From: Collinsella sp.
GTDB lineage: Bacteria; Actinomycetota; Coriobacteriia; Coriobacteriales; Coriobacteriaceae
Reading direction: 5' to 3'
Assembly: GCA_018380195.1 (NCBI GenBank)
Contig: JAGZUC010000005.1
Span: 1 to 64,000, forward strand
Length of the DNA stretch: 64,000 bases
In this document: piece after piece, positions 43,980-54,307 of the stretch
Position numbering within the stretch: the stretch's first letter is position 1
How the letters are laid out: each line of letters begins with the position of its first letter
Notes under the pieces: model-generated
Databases searched by the model: none
What the model was told of the DNA's origin: nothing
Seen by the model: the letters and a program-made list of their open reading frames with translations, nothing else
Program-made: the position numbers and the translations under genes

Positions 43980-45128
43980 TTAATCGAGGATATCGTCGAG
44001 GGCACTCTTGATACGGTCGGTCACCGACTTCTTACCGGAAGCGACGTCATCGCCCATCTCATCGGCAAAAGCACGGAGCAGCTCGCGTTGCTTATTGGAA
44101 AGATTGGTGGGAACGACCACGCGCAGTTGCACGATCAGGCGGCCACGCGAACCGCCACCGCCAATGCGCGACATGCCGTAATTATTGACGCTCACGGTGT
44201 CGCCGTACTGGGCGCCGGCGGGAACCGTCACCTTAACGACCTCGTCGGGCATAATGCCCTCGACCTCGATCTCGCAGCCGAGCGCAGCCTGCGCAATCGA
44301 GATATCGCTCACCAGGTACAGGTCGTCACCGTTGCGCTTAAAGCGCTCATGGTCGGCGACGCGCACGTTGACAATCAGGTCGCCCGAAGGCTCGCCGCGA
44401 AGGCCGGCCTCGCCAAAGCCGCTCACACGCAGCTGGCGACCGGTCGAAACGCCGGCGGGAATATCGATGTCGATCTTTTCGTGCGAAGGCGTGCGGCCCT
44501 GACCGTCGCAGGTCTCGCAGGGATGGTCGATAACCGTGCCCTCGCCATGGCAGTCGGGGCAAGGCGAGGAAGACTGAACCTGGCCCAAAAACGATCGCTG
44601 AACCGTCGTGACGTAGCCCGTACCGTGGCAGCGACTGCACTGCTTTTCCTGTGCACCCTCGGCCCTACCGGTACCGTTGCAGTCCTCGCAAGGAGCAAGG
44701 CGATCATAGCTGATCGTCTTTTTGCAGCCGAGTGCCGCCTCCTCGAGCGTCACCGAAAGCGAGATGGCCATGTCACGTCCGCGACGACGCTCACGACGGC
44801 TGCGGGCGCCACCACCGGCACCACCGCCAAAGAACGACGAGAACAGGTCGTCCATGCCCATGCCACCAAAGATATCGTTGATGTCGACATAGCCCGAACC
44901 ACCAGGACCGTCGGCAGTGCCGTAACGGTCGTAGTTAGCACGCTTCTGCTCATCGGAAAGAACGGAATAGGCCTCGTTGAGCTCCTTGAACTTGGCCTCG
45001 GCCTCGGGATCGTCCGAAACATCCGGATGTACGGTACGGGCCTTCTTTAAAAACGCACGCTTAATCGTCCGCGCGTCGGCATCCCTGTCGACGCCAAGCA
45101 CCTCGTAGTAATCCCTATTTTCCGACAC
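43980..45128 (-). CDS. dnaJ: chaperone DnaJ
   Basis: 382 residues from GTG 45128 with AAGGA upstream. J domain with HPD (about 4-70), Gly-rich region, four CxxCxGxG zinc motifs (CEDCNGTG, CSRCHGTG, CPDCHGEG, CETCDGQG), then two substrate-binding beta domains. It stimulates DnaK and holds unfolded chains. No dnaK, grpE or hrcA is adjacent. A second, membrane-bound class A-like DnaJ is upstream. Confidence 0.96.
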   Translation of the reverse strand: MSENRDYYEVLGVDRDADARTIKRAFLKKARTVHPDVSDDPEAEAKFKELNEAYSVLSDEQKRANYDRYGTADGPGGSGYVDINDIFGGMGMDDLFSSFFGGGAGGGARSRRERRRGRDMAISLSVTLEEAALGCKKTISYDRLAPCEDCNGTGRAEGAQEKQCSRCHGTGYVTTVQRSFLGQVQSSSPCPDCHGEGTVIDHPCETCDGQGRTPSHEKIDIDIPAGVSTGRQLRVSGFGEAGLRGEPSGDLIVNVRVADHERFKRNGDDLYLVSDISIAQAALGCEIEVEGIMPDEVVKVTVPAGAQYGDTVSVNNYGMSRIGGGGSRGRLIVQLRVVVPTNLSNKQRELLRAFADEMGDDVASGKKSVTDRIKSALDDILD

Positions 45129-45209
45129 GACCGAATCCTTCCGACTTTCATTATTGTCACAGTGCGTCCTATACCCAAGCTGGGCCGACCGCAAACAGAG
45201 GGTTTGATG

Positions 45210-46313
45210 TTATTGCATTTGGTACGGCGAAAGCATGGCCCGTTGCGAGCAGCTCGCGAACCAAACTGACACGAGCGCGAACATGAAGCCGTTGGCAAAA
45301 CCGTTGGCAAACTGCATCGCACCGCGCTTCCACCAAAGCAGGCTGCGATGAAGCACACCGTCCGAAAGCACCATGAACAGGCCCATGGTAAACGGAATAA
45401 AGCACATCACGGCAAAGGCCGAGAACACGCCCGAGATGGCCGACAGCACCAAAAACGGCGCCACAATGCCCATCAGGTAAAAGCCAGTACGGGCCTTGCC
45501 TTCCAAGCGCTCGGCCTCAACATGGGCGCGGCCGACCAGGTCGCCGCCCGCGGCACCGTTAGTGCCAGCATGGCCCATGCCGCTAATGCGGACCTCGTCG
45601 CCATCGTGCGTGCCGGCAGGAAACTCAATCGTCTGCTCGGAGGTCACACGGGTTCGCCCGCTGCCACCGCAATCGGGGCAGGGGTCGGCCACGACCTTAC
45701 CGGAACCGCCGCACTCGGGGCAGACCGACTGGAACGTGCCCGCACCAAACAGGAAGGACAGGTCGACGTCGATGTGGCCGCGGCCACCGCAGCTCGGGCA
45801 GGTATGTGCATGCTCGGACGAAACAGAGCCCGAGCCGCCGCAGTGACCACAGGTATCGAAGCGCGTGTAGCGGACGGTCTTGCGGGCACCGCCCTTGGCC
45901 TCCTTGGCGTCGAGCTTGATATCGACGACCACGTTGGCGCCGTTCTCGGGATTGTAGGCAGCTTGGCCGCGACGCTGCTGGCCCCAGGCGCCACCAAAGG
46001 GAAAGCCGCCCTCAAAGGGATTGCCATAGCCCGTGCTGCCGGCGTAGCCGCCACCATAGGGCGAAGCCGTAGGAGCACCGGCAAAGGGATTGCCAGAACG
46101 CATGGCGTCGTAGCGCGCACGTTTTTGCTCATCCGAAAGCACGGCGTAGGCCTCGGAAACCTCTTTAAACTTTTCCTCGGCATCCGGCTCTTTGTTGACG
46201 TCCGGATGGAGCTTGCGGGCCTTTTGCTGGAAGGCCTTTTGAATATCACGCGAGGTGGCGTCTTTGGAGACACCCAGAATCTCGTAGTAATCTTTTTCGT
46301 TCATCGTCGCCAT
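45210..46313 (-). CDS. membrane-anchored DnaJ-like protein
   Basis: 367 residues from ATG 46313 (GGAGG nine bases before). J domain 8-72 with HPD (36-38), Gly/Phe region about 73-110, and four zinc motifs: CGHCGGSG (155-162), [24 protein letters not shown] (212-219). The first beta domain is present ([23 protein letters not shown], split), but instead of the second beta domain and dimer tail the protein has hydrophobic segments at about 278-315 and 335-355. It probably brings DnaK to the membrane. The C-terminal part has no known homologue that I recognise. Confidence 0.85.
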   Translation of the reverse strand: MATMNEKDYYEILGVSKDATSRDIQKAFQQKARKLHPDVNKEPDAEEKFKEVSEAYAVLSDEQKRARYDAMRSGNPFAGAPTASPYGGGYAGSTGYGNPFEGGFPFGGAWGQQRRGQAAYNPENGANVVVDIKLDAKEAKGGARKTVRYTRFDTCGHCGGSGSVSSEHAHTCPSCGGRGHIDVDLSFLFGAGTFQSVCPECGGSGKVVADPCPDCGGSGRTRVTSEQTIEFPAGTHDGDEVRISGMGHAGTNGAAGGDLVGRAHVEAERLEGKARTGFYLMGIVAPFLVLSAISGVFSAFAVMCFIPFTMGLFMVLSDGVLHRSLLWWKRGAMQFANGFANGFMFALVSVWFASCSQRAMLSPYQMQ

Positions 46314-46371
46314 GCGCGGCAACCTCCTGCTCACAGCAGCGTATATATTCCGGTAATTCTACCCGAGCGGC

Positions 46372-47604
46372 CTAAGCTAGATCCCAAAACAGCTCGAACA
46401 GAACATTTCCATCGAGCCAGCCCAGGTGGGTCGGCGCCAGACGAGCTCGAACATGGCCCGCGACGACATCTGCCGAAGTGAAGGGTCCCTCATGGACCCC
46501 GAGCGTCTCGGGCACCCAAGTGGCAAGACCCAATTCGAGCGCGCGATCGCAAGCGGCTGTCAGCTCGCCCGTTGGGATGACGCAAGCTGCACGAGCCAAC
46601 AGGTCGGACGCGATACCGCGCGTCATGCGACAAGCAAGCATCAGGTCTTCGGCCGCAGCCTCGCGCTGGGAGAGATATTCGGCCTCGAACGCCGTCGCGT
46701 CATCGTCACGTTGCACCAGACGCACGCGGTACGCATCGCCTCGAGAAGACACGCCGGGGAACAAACCTGCAAGACGGTCGAAATCCGCGGCGTCGAGCAT
46801 GCCCGCGGCAGAACGCCCCAGGCCCAGGTAGCCCCGTCCGGTCCAGTAGGCAATGTTATGGGCGCACTCATGGCCGTCGAGCGCGTAGCTCGCCACCTCA
46901 TACGGGTGATAGCCGGCGGCACCCAGGAGCTCGCGTGCCACGTCCATGCATGCGGCCTGAAAATCCTCATCAGGCTCGAGCGACTCGTCACGGCACGCCA
47001 TGCGATAAAGGGGCGTCCCCTCCTCGAGCGTGAGCGGGTAGACCGACACATGATGCGGAGCCGCCGCCAGCACGCCATCGAGCGTGCGCTGCCAGCTTAC
47101 GGCGGTCTGCCCGGGAAGGCCACACATCAGGTCACACGACACATCGAGCCCAGCGTCCTTAACCGTCGTGATGGCAGCGAGCGCCCGATCGGCATCGTGA
47201 ATGCGGCTTATGGCGGTAAGTTCGGCGTTATCGAGCGTTTGCACGCCCAGAGAGATGCGTGTGACACCAACCTTGGCAAGCGCAGCGGCAAGCTCGGCGG
47301 TCAGCGATTCGGGATTGGCCTCGCAGGTAAACTCAACGGGGGCACACGACGCACGAATACGCCGCGCCAGCTCCACCAAGCGCTCCCCCGCCAGCGACGG
47401 CGTACCGCCGCCAACATAGACGGTGCGGATCTGGTCAAAGGCCCCAGCTTTGCCAAAAGCATCGAGGCGCGCGAACAACTGCTCAAAATAGGAATCGAGC
47501 GCAGCGCTCAGGTCGCACGGAGCAAAACTGCGCGAGTCAAAGTCGCAGTACCGGCACTTTTGGGCGCAAAACGGCACGTGCACGTACAGCGCGGTAACGG
47601 CCAC
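46372..47604 (-). CDS. hemW: heme chaperone HemW (HemN-like radical SAM)
   Basis: 410 residues from GTG 47604 with GGAGG seven bases before. Cluster cysteines are Cys13, Cys17, Cys20 (PFCAQKCRYCDF). 'VYVGGGTPSLA' and 'ISLGVQTLDNAELTAISRIHDADRA' (split) follow, and the HemN C-terminal domain ends it. It lacks the extra N-terminal coproporphyrinogen features, so the HemW heme-trafficking role is preferred over oxidase. Confidence 0.9.
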   Translation of the reverse strand: MAVTALYVHVPFCAQKCRYCDFDSRSFAPCDLSAALDSYFEQLFARLDAFGKAGAFDQIRTVYVGGGTPSLAGERLVELARRIRASCAPVEFTCEANPESLTAELAAALAKVGVTRISLGVQTLDNAELTAISRIHDADRALAAITTVKDAGLDVSCDLMCGLPGQTAVSWQRTLDGVLAAAPHHVSVYPLTLEEGTPLYRMACRDESLEPDEDFQAACMDVARELLGAAGYHPYEVASYALDGHECAHNIAYWTGRGYLGLGRSAAGMLDAADFDRLAGLFPGVSSRGDAYRVRLVQRDDDATAFEAEYLSQREAAAEDLMLACRMTRGIASDLLARAACVIPTGELTAACDRALELGLATWVPETLGVHEGPFTSADVVAGHVRARLAPTHLGWLDGNVLFELFWDLA

Positions 47605-47606
47605 TA

Positions 47607-48650
47607 TTAGGCCTCCAGCGGATGAGCAGGCACCGACTTGCCAGCGGCAAGGGCGGCCTCGCAGGCCACCACATCGCGCTCGATCTCATCGACCAGCGCC
47701 ATAAACTCCTCATACGTAGAGCAACGCACCACCTGAGCACGCCAAGCGGCGGCATGGGGCATGCCTTTTAAGTACCAGTTTGCGTACGTGCGGGCACGCG
47801 ACATGAGCGGCAGGAGCTCATGCGTCAGCGTTAGGTGCTCACGCAGGGCGTTCAAGCGCTCGACAGAGCTGCGCGCCGGCACCGGCATGCCATCGAACGC
47901 AAGGGCGCGAGCATCACCAAAAACCCAGGGGTTACCGTAGATGCCGCGCGCGATAAACACAGCGCTGGCACCCGAGCTGCGCAGATGCTCCGCGGCGTCC
48001 TCGGCCGAGAACACATCGCCCGAACCAATCACGGGAATCTCGACAGCGTCGGCCACCTCATCGACGACCGACCAATCGGCCTGGCCCGTATAGAGCTGCG
48101 TGGCGCAGCGGCCATGCACCGCCACCGCGGCGGCACCGGCGCCTTCGAGCATCTGGGCAAACGTCGCGGCATTACGGTCCTCGGCATAAAAGCCTTTGCG
48201 AATCTTGACGGTCACGGGTACATGCGCCGCGCCCACCGCCGCCTCGACGATCTTCTCGGCCAAATCGGGCGTGCGCATGAGCGCCGAGCCCTCGCCCTTG
48301 GTAACAACCTTGCGGGCGGGGCATGCCATATTGATATCGATGAGCGACAGGCGATCGCCAACGCGCTCCTCGACGGCGGCGACGGCACTCGCAAACTGAT
48401 CGGGCTTGGAGCCAAAGAGCTGCACGCAAATCTGCTGCTCCTCGTCGGCCGGCAGCACCAGGCGCCACGTTTTGTTGCTGGCATAGGCAAGGCCTGTCAC
48501 GCTCACCATCTCGCTGTAGGCAAGGTTGGCACCGCGGCGGCGGCACATGATGCGGTAGGCAGGGTCGGTCACGCCCGCCATGGGAGCCATAAGGAACGGC
48601 TGCTCGGCATAGGCGCCCAGAAGCCGCTGACTATATTCGGAAAGCGCCAT
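47607..48650 (-). CDS. dus: tRNA-dihydrouridine synthase
   Basis: 347 residues from ATG 48650. 'PFLMAPMAGVTDPAYRIMCRRRGANLAYSEMVS' (split) begins the FMN barrel. The catalytic cysteine is in 'INMACPARKV', and 'VHGRCATQLYTGQADWSVV' and 'GSGDVFSAEDAAEHL' follow. It reduces uridines in tRNA D-loops. The exact Dus subclass is not determined. Four bases after lepA. Confidence 0.93.
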   Translation of the reverse strand: MALSEYSQRLLGAYAEQPFLMAPMAGVTDPAYRIMCRRRGANLAYSEMVSVTGLAYASNKTWRLVLPADEEQQICVQLFGSKPDQFASAVAAVEERVGDRLSLIDINMACPARKVVTKGEGSALMRTPDLAEKIVEAAVGAAHVPVTVKIRKGFYAEDRNAATFAQMLEGAGAAAVAVHGRCATQLYTGQADWSVVDEVADAVEIPVIGSGDVFSAEDAAEHLRSSGASAVFIARGIYGNPWVFGDARALAFDGMPVPARSSVERLNALREHLTLTHELLPLMSRARTYANWYLKGMPHAAAWRAQVVRCSTYEEFMALVDEIERDVVACEAALAAGKSVPAHPLEA

Positions 48651-48654
48651 AGAC

Positions 48655-50466
48655 CTACTCGTCCACCTTGAGGATCGCCATAAAGGCCTCCTGCGGGACC
48701 TCAACCGATCCGATGGCCTTCATGCGCTTCTTGCCCTCTTTCTGCTTCTCGAGCAGCTTGCGCTTACGCGAGATATCGCCGCCGTAGCACTTAGCAAGCA
48801 CGTCCTTGCGACGCGCCTTGACGGTGGAGCGGGCAATGATCTTGTTGCCGATAGCACCCTGGATGGGCACCTCGAACAGCTGACGCGGGATGATCTCCTT
48901 AAGCTTGTCGCACAGGCCACGGGCCAGGCCATAGGCCTTGTCCTTGTGGACGATAAACGACAGCGCGTCCACCTCGTCGCCCGAAAGCAAGATGTCGAGC
49001 TTCACAAGCTCGGATGGACGGTACTCGTTGAACTCGTAGTCGAGCGAGGCATAACCCTTGGTACGACTCTTAAGCTGGTCAAAGAAGTCCAAGATGAGCT
49101 CGGCAAGCGGCATATCGAAGCGCATCTCGACCGATTTGCTCGTCAGGTGGATCATGTCGGTCGTAACGCCGCGGTGCTCGATGGCGAGCTGCATGACGGC
49201 GCCCGTGTACTCAGGCGGGCAGATGATCTTTGCCTTGAGGTAGGGTTCCTCGATACGCTCGATGCGCGTGGCCTCAGGAAGGTCCTGCGGGCTGCGGACA
49301 TCGACCATCTCGCCGTCGGTCTTGTAGACGTGATAGTCGACCGAGGGACTCGTGGCAATGAGGTCCAAGTTGAACTCGCGCTCCAGGCGTTCCTTGACGA
49401 CTTCCATGTGCAGCAGGCCCAGGAAGCCCACGCGGAAGCCAAAACCGAGCGCCACCGAGGTCTCGGGCTCCCACACCAACGACGGGTCGTTGACGTGCAG
49501 CTTATCGAGCGCGTCACGCAGGTTCTCGTAGTCCTTGTTATCGATCGGGAACAGGCCCGTATAGACCATGGGCTTGGCCTCGCGGTAGCCGGGAAGCGGC
49601 TCGGGGCAGGGATTCGACGCCCACGTGAGGGTATCGCCCACGCGAACGGCCTCGGGGTCCTTCAGGCCCGTGACCACGTATCCGACCTCGCCGACCGTCA
49701 GCGCGTCAACCGGGGTCTCGGCGGGACGCTTCACGCCCACGCCATCGACCAAAAAGTCGCCCTTTGCCTGCATCATGCGCAAGGTATCGCCCTTTTTGAT
49801 GGAGCCGTCAAAGATGCGCACCGTGGCGACGACGCCACGATACTCGTCGAAGTATGAATCCAGAATGAGTGCCTTGAGCGGCGCGTTCGCATCGCCCTTG
49901 GGCGGAGAGATCAGAAAGACAATGGACTCCAGCAGATCGTGGATGCCCTCGCCGGTCTTGCCCGAGACACACACGGCATCATCGGCAGAGATCGCCAGGT
50001 CATCCTCGATCTCGGTCTTAACCTCATCGGGATGGGCCGAGGGCAGGTCGATCTTGTTGATGGCCGGCACAATGTCCAGATTGGCGTTCATGGCGAGCGT
50101 CGCGTTAGAGACGGTCTGCGCCTCGACGCCCTGCGTGGCGTCGACAACGAGCACCGCGCCCTCACAGGCTGCCAGCGAGCGCGAGACCTCATAGGTAAAG
50201 TCCACGTGGCCCGGCGTATCGATCAAATTGAACTGATACGTCTCACCATCGTCGGCGTCATAGGAAACGCGGACGGCATTGGACTTGATCGTAATGCCGC
50301 GCTCGCGCTCGATATCCATGGTGTCGAGCAGCTGCGACTCCATGTCGCGTTCGTCGACGGTATGGGTGAGCTCGAGGATGCGGTCACTGATCGTGGACTT
50401 GCCATGGTCGATGTGCGCAACGATCGAGAAGTTGCGGATGTGGGAAATGTCAATTGAAGTATTCAT
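48655..50466 (-). CDS. lepA: elongation factor 4 (LepA)
   Basis: 603 residues from ATG 50466. P-loop [25 protein letters not shown], and the LepA C-terminal domain with '[59 protein letters not shown]' (in parts). It acts on translating ribosomes and may aid initiation. An rpsT terminator sits just upstream, so expression needs read-through or a weak promoter. Confidence 0.96.
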   Translation of the reverse strand: MNTSIDISHIRNFSIVAHIDHGKSTISDRILELTHTVDERDMESQLLDTMDIERERGITIKSNAVRVSYDADDGETYQFNLIDTPGHVDFTYEVSRSLAACEGAVLVVDATQGVEAQTVSNATLAMNANLDIVPAINKIDLPSAHPDEVKTEIEDDLAISADDAVCVSGKTGEGIHDLLESIVFLISPPKGDANAPLKALILDSYFDEYRGVVATVRIFDGSIKKGDTLRMMQAKGDFLVDGVGVKRPAETPVDALTVGEVGYVVTGLKDPEAVRVGDTLTWASNPCPEPLPGYREAKPMVYTGLFPIDNKDYENLRDALDKLHVNDPSLVWEPETSVALGFGFRVGFLGLLHMEVVKERLEREFNLDLIATSPSVDYHVYKTDGEMVDVRSPQDLPEATRIERIEEPYLKAKIICPPEYTGAVMQLAIEHRGVTTDMIHLTSKSVEMRFDMPLAELILDFFDQLKSRTKGYASLDYEFNEYRPSELVKLDILLSGDEVDALSFIVHKDKAYGLARGLCDKLKEIIPRQLFEVPIQGAIGNKIIARSTVKARRKDVLAKCYGGDISRKRKLLEKQKEGKKRMKAIGSVEVPQEAFMAILKVDE

Positions 50467-50494
50467 GCGGACTATCTTACCCGAGCGGTACAAA

Positions 50495-50528
50495 AAATGG
50501 AGCCTGTTCCATAAAACAGGCTCCATTT
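50495..50528 (-). terminator. terminator of rpsT
   Basis: AAATGGAGCCTGTT (50495-50508) pairs perfectly with AACAGGCTCCATTT (50515-50528), loop CCATAA; the minus strand continues TTTTTTG. It lies 34 bases after the rpsT stop. Confidence 0.93.
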
Positions 50529-50562
50529 ATGCGCGTAATCTGTGTGGTGTGAAATTTACAAC

Positions 50563-50829
50563 TTAGGCGTTGATGCTGTTCACGAGCTTGGCAAGACCGG
50601 ACTTGCGGTTGGAAGCCTGGTTCTTGTGGATAACATGCTTGGCGGCAGCCATGTCGAGACGCTTGGTGACGGTCTTGAGGGCAGCCTGGGCCTTCTCGGC
50701 GTCGCCCTCGGCGACGGCGGACTGGACGTGCTTGGTCAGCGTCTTGAGCTCGGACTTGACAGCCTTGTTACGCATGCGAGCTGCCTCATTGGTGCGGATA
50801 CGCTTCTTCTGAGACTTGATGTTTGCCAC
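50563..50829 (-). CDS. rpsT: 30S ribosomal protein S20
   Basis: 88 residues from GTG 50829 with AAGGA upstream. '[29 protein letters not shown]' (split) and '[23 protein letters not shown]' form the S20 helical bundle. Length is typical. Own promoter with an extended -10; strong terminator after it. The leader of about 75 bases may allow autoregulation. Confidence 0.96.
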   Translation of the reverse strand: MANIKSQKKRIRTNEAARMRNKAVKSELKTLTKHVQSAVAEGDAEKAQAALKTVTKRLDMAAAKHVIHKNQASNRKSGLAKLVNSINA

Positions 50830-50901
50830 TTCTGGAGTTCCTTTCGAGTTCCTTGCAAAAAATGTATGACACCTCTGAGACACGGTGAGGTCATGCAAGC
50901 G

Positions 50902-50912
50902 CCTACTATAGC
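50902..50912 (-). promoter_or_regulatory. rpsT promoter -10
   Basis: On the minus strand GTGCTATAGT (complement 50905-50910 for TATAGT), an extended -10. The -35 is poor. The same GTGCTATAGT occurs before rpmB (63594-63603). Confidence 0.5.
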
Positions 50913-50962
50913 ACGCTCCCCCTCAAAGGGATAGAACGAATTTGCCAAATAGGCAGGTATCA

Positions 50963-51925
50963 TCACGATTTTCTCAAGATGTTCGTAATCCAGAGCAAAA
51001 GCGCGGTCTCAGAATCGGCCGAACCCTTGAGCGCGAGCTCCACATCGACCGCTCCCTCGAGCGCTGCGACGAGCTCTGCCATCGAAAAGCGGCGAGCCCA
51101 GGTCAGGTGATTCTTGACCTGCCAGGACTGGAGCTTAAGCGTTGCGGCCAGCTCACGACCCTGTCCGCGCGCATCGAGCGCCTTGGCAACGATAAGCTCG
51201 CGAATACGGCCGCACAGCAATGTGTAAGTCCACACGTAGCTCTTGGCGGGCAGTAGATTGAAGAGCTCGAGCGAGCGGCGCATGTCACGGGCCGAGACCG
51301 CATTGAGAAAGTCCCAGGGCTGAACCTCGGCCGTACGTACAATCCAGCGCTCAACGTCGGCAAGCTCAATCTGGGGCGCCTCGACCATCTGGGCAAGCTT
51401 AGCCAAATCGTTATCGAGCATGCGAGTGTTTTCACCCGAACGCGAGACGAGTTCCTCGGCGGCCGCCGTCGAGATCGACTTGCCATGCTGCGTCGCCATC
51501 TGCTGAACGCGGCGCGGTAGCTCCCAGCGCTTGGTGCCGGAGCAATCGATCACGGCCTTCTTGTCGATCTTGGCGATCGCCTTATACAGGCGCGTGTTCT
51601 TGGCAAGCGAGTCGGCGATGATGAGGCAGACCGTTGTGGGGCTGGGACTTGCGAGGTACTCGACGAGCGGCTCCGAGACAGCCTTAGCGAGCTTTGAGCA
51701 GCCATCAAGGATTACCAGGCGAAACTCGCTGCCCATCGGAAAGGTGTTAAGCGATCCGATAATGGACTCGATATCGGGGTCCTTAGTCATGTCGCGCTCG
51801 TCGAGGTTAAACTCGACCATACCCGACTTTTCCAGACGCGCTTTCATACGCGAGACGGCGTGATCGCGCTTGACTCCGTCGGTACCGACGATCAGATATG
51901 CCGGCAGCAGACCGGTTTCGGACAT
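50963..51925 (-). CDS. holA: DNA polymerase III delta subunit
   Basis: 320 residues from ATG 51925. An AAA+-like fold begins 'LLPAYLIVGTDGVKRDHAVSRMKARL' (split), with 'RLVILDGCSKLAK' and 'CSGTKRWELPRRVQQMATQHGKSISTAAAEELVSRSGEN' (in parts) as in HolA. It opens the sliding clamp as part of the clamp loader. It follows comEC, as in many Gram-positives. Confidence 0.88.
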   Translation of the reverse strand: MSETGLLPAYLIVGTDGVKRDHAVSRMKARLEKSGMVEFNLDERDMTKDPDIESIIGSLNTFPMGSEFRLVILDGCSKLAKAVSEPLVEYLASPSPTTVCLIIADSLAKNTRLYKAIAKIDKKAVIDCSGTKRWELPRRVQQMATQHGKSISTAAAEELVSRSGENTRMLDNDLAKLAQMVEAPQIELADVERWIVRTAEVQPWDFLNAVSARDMRRSLELFNLLPAKSYVWTYTLLCGRIRELIVAKALDARGQGRELAATLKLQSWQVKNHLTWARRFSMAELVAALEGAVDVELALKGSADSETALLLWITNILRKS

Positions 51926-52003
51926 TGCGCTCCCCTCCCGCAGGCCTTCGTATTCGTTCCGTGCCATTCTAGCCCAGGGGCCCACCACACGCCAACGACG
52001 TCG

Positions 52004-54307
52004 TCACGGTCGCTGGCATCGCATCGCAAAGCCATTCTCAGTCGGCGTGACGGTAATGTCGCCGTGTTCGATGGTGCACGCGAACACGCCACCCGCTTCC
52101 TTCACGGCATCGATGCAGGCATCGGACGGATGACCGTATCGATTCCCCTCGCCCGCGCTCGCGAGGGAAAGCTCGGGTCTCAGAATCTCCAGCAGCGCGG
52201 CATCGACCGAAACCTTGGAGCCGTGATGCCCGAGTTTAAGGACATCGATATCCCCCACCTCCTGCACGAATTCCCGTTCCTGGTCGAGCTCGGCATCACC
52301 GGTGAGGAGCATGCGCAGGCCCTTGTCTTCCTGAACATAAGAGAGCAGCAGGACAAGCGAGTCCTCATTGCCCTCGCCATCCACGGACTCGAATGGCCAC
52401 ATCACGCGGGCGCAAAATGAGCCGATGTCGACCGTATCCCCATGGCGCACCTGCCGATACTCCACGCCAGGTCGGTTCAATACCTCGGCAGGAGCATCCT
52501 CCAGCGCATCTGCCGCCACGGCAATCGTTCCGACCGAAAACTGTTCGAGCACGGCAGGCAGACCACCCCAGTGATCCTCATCCCAATGCGTCACAAAGAC
52601 GGCATCGATATGGTGCACGTTATTGCGAACCAACGCCGCCACCACGCGCTCGTCGAGCCCGCAGTCGACGAGCGCTACTGTGCCGCCCTGGCGGATAAGA
52701 ATCGCATCGGCCTGGCCCACATCGAGCACCGTCACCGAAGGCGGAGCGAACCGATCCCAGTAGGCGTACGGAATCGCAGCCAAGAACACCAGGCACGTAA
52801 GCCCCACCGCCATAGGACGTGCACGGGGACGCGGCCACCAGACCAGCAGAACCGCCAGCAAACACGGCACTAGGTAAATCCACATGCTATCGGGCGGCAC
52901 ACTCACGGATGCACCCGGCACGGCGGCAAACAGCTGCTCGAAGAACAACGCGCAACGGGCGGCAACCATGGGCACAATGAGCGCCCAAATCCGCAATGGT
53001 GCCACGAGCGAATAGGGAACCAGTACGATCGACACAGCGAGCAGTACGCTCACCACCGGACCGATGACCGCATTTGCCAGCGGAGCAATGAGCGAGAACG
53101 TACCGAAGGCAGGAATGGTAATGGGGAGCGTCGCCAACTGCGAGCACAGCGTGACGGAAAGCATGCTGGCAACGCCCGACGGCACACCCAACTCACCCAA
53201 AGCGTAGGTCGCATAGGGGCAAAAGCACAGAATGGCTAAGACGCTGGCACATGAAAGCTGAAAGCCCATCTCGAACAGCACCGTCGGCCGCAGTAGCACA
53301 AAGATGGACATGGTTACGAAGAGCGCCGATGCGCCGTGCCGGCGACGCCCTGCGCCGTTTACGACAAGCGTCGCGAACACCATGCAGCACGCGCGCACGG
53401 CCGAGGGAGACGCGCCCGTAAAGGCAGCGTAGCCCACAAGCGTTATCGCCAATATCACCCGCCGAAGACCACGTGAACACCGAGTCTTTTGCAATACGCC
53501 CTCAATTACAAACCCCACGATAGACAAATGGCTGCCGGAGACGGCGATAAGATGCGCCGTACCCGTCACCGAAAACCAGTCGCCCGCCGACTGGGCGCGC
53601 AGCTCGGCCGAACGACCGCAGACGACACCGGCTATGAGTGCACGCGCCGGGTCGGTCGCAGGCGCGATGGACGCAAGCAGCCCATTTCGTAGCCGAAGCA
53701 GCGGCCCCGGAGAGCCCTCATCGACCGACACAATCCGAACGGCTTTTACCTTGCATACCTCGCCTCGGAGCACGCGCGATCGTCCATACGCATCGTTCTC
53801 AAAACGCGAAACGCGACCGATAACACGCACGTGCGCCCCGACCTTGAGCTCGCGGTCGCACGATAGGCGAACCGTTGCCAAGTTCTTACCGTCCGCGCGT
53901 GCCTCGCAGGTATAGGAATACACGTCGTCGTTTATTGATGGATCGCCCTGCACGACAAACTCGAGGCTGCTTGCCGCTCGACCGTCGAGCGCCTTCGAGG
54001 CGCTTAGCGCACCCACAGCCCACCAGGCCGAGACGACCGCTCCCGCCACGAGACCGACGGACGCGGCATACAGCCACCGCTTCAAAGGGGCAAGCCGCGC
54101 ACATGATTGAGCCAGCATAACAAATACCGCCGCCGCAACGGGAATGGTCCATAGCGGCCCGACCGCTGGCGCCCGCTCCCTCAACAGCGCATCAGCGGCC
54201 ATGTTGAGCACCAAGACGCAGCTCATGCACATGCCGGCACACAGGGTCATCGTCCACGGAAGCAGGGGCCGCGGAGGCATAACACGCTCGCGCTCGGTCG
54301 CACTCAT
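52004..54307 (-). CDS. comEC: DNA-uptake channel ComEC/Rec2
   Basis: 767 residues from ATG 54307, overlapping the comEA stop by four bases (ATGA). N-terminal DUF4131 domain and helices, the competence channel ('TGTAHLIAVSGSHLSIVGFVIEG' and following helices), and a C-terminal metallo-beta-lactamase-like domain with 'THWDEDHWGG' and 'GHHGSKVS'. It passes one strand of incoming DNA into the cell and may degrade the other. All expected regions seem intact. Confidence 0.92.
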   Translation of the reverse strand: MSATERERVMPPRPLLPWTMTLCAGMCMSCVLVLNMAADALLRERAPAVGPLWTIPVAAAVFVMLAQSCARLAPLKRWLYAASVGLVAGAVVSAWWAVGALSASKALDGRAASSLEFVVQGDPSINDDVYSYTCEARADGKNLATVRLSCDRELKVGAHVRVIGRVSRFENDAYGRSRVLRGEVCKVKAVRIVSVDEGSPGPLLRLRNGLLASIAPATDPARALIAGVVCGRSAELRAQSAGDWFSVTGTAHLIAVSGSHLSIVGFVIEGVLQKTRCSRGLRRVILAITLVGYAAFTGASPSAVRACCMVFATLVVNGAGRRRHGASALFVTMSIFVLLRPTVLFEMGFQLSCASVLAILCFCPYATYALGELGVPSGVASMLSVTLCSQLATLPITIPAFGTFSLIAPLANAVIGPVVSVLLAVSIVLVPYSLVAPLRIWALIVPMVAARCALFFEQLFAAVPGASVSVPPDSMWIYLVPCLLAVLLVWWPRPRARPMAVGLTCLVFLAAIPYAYWDRFAPPSVTVLDVGQADAILIRQGGTVALVDCGLDERVVAALVRNNVHHIDAVFVTHWDEDHWGGLPAVLEQFSVGTIAVAADALEDAPAEVLNRPGVEYRQVRHGDTVDIGSFCARVMWPFESVDGEGNEDSLVLLLSYVQEDKGLRMLLTGDAELDQEREFVQEVGDIDVLKLGHHGSKVSVDAALLEILRPELSLASAGEGNRYGHPSDACIDAVKEAGGVFACTIEHGDITVTPTENGFAMRCQRP

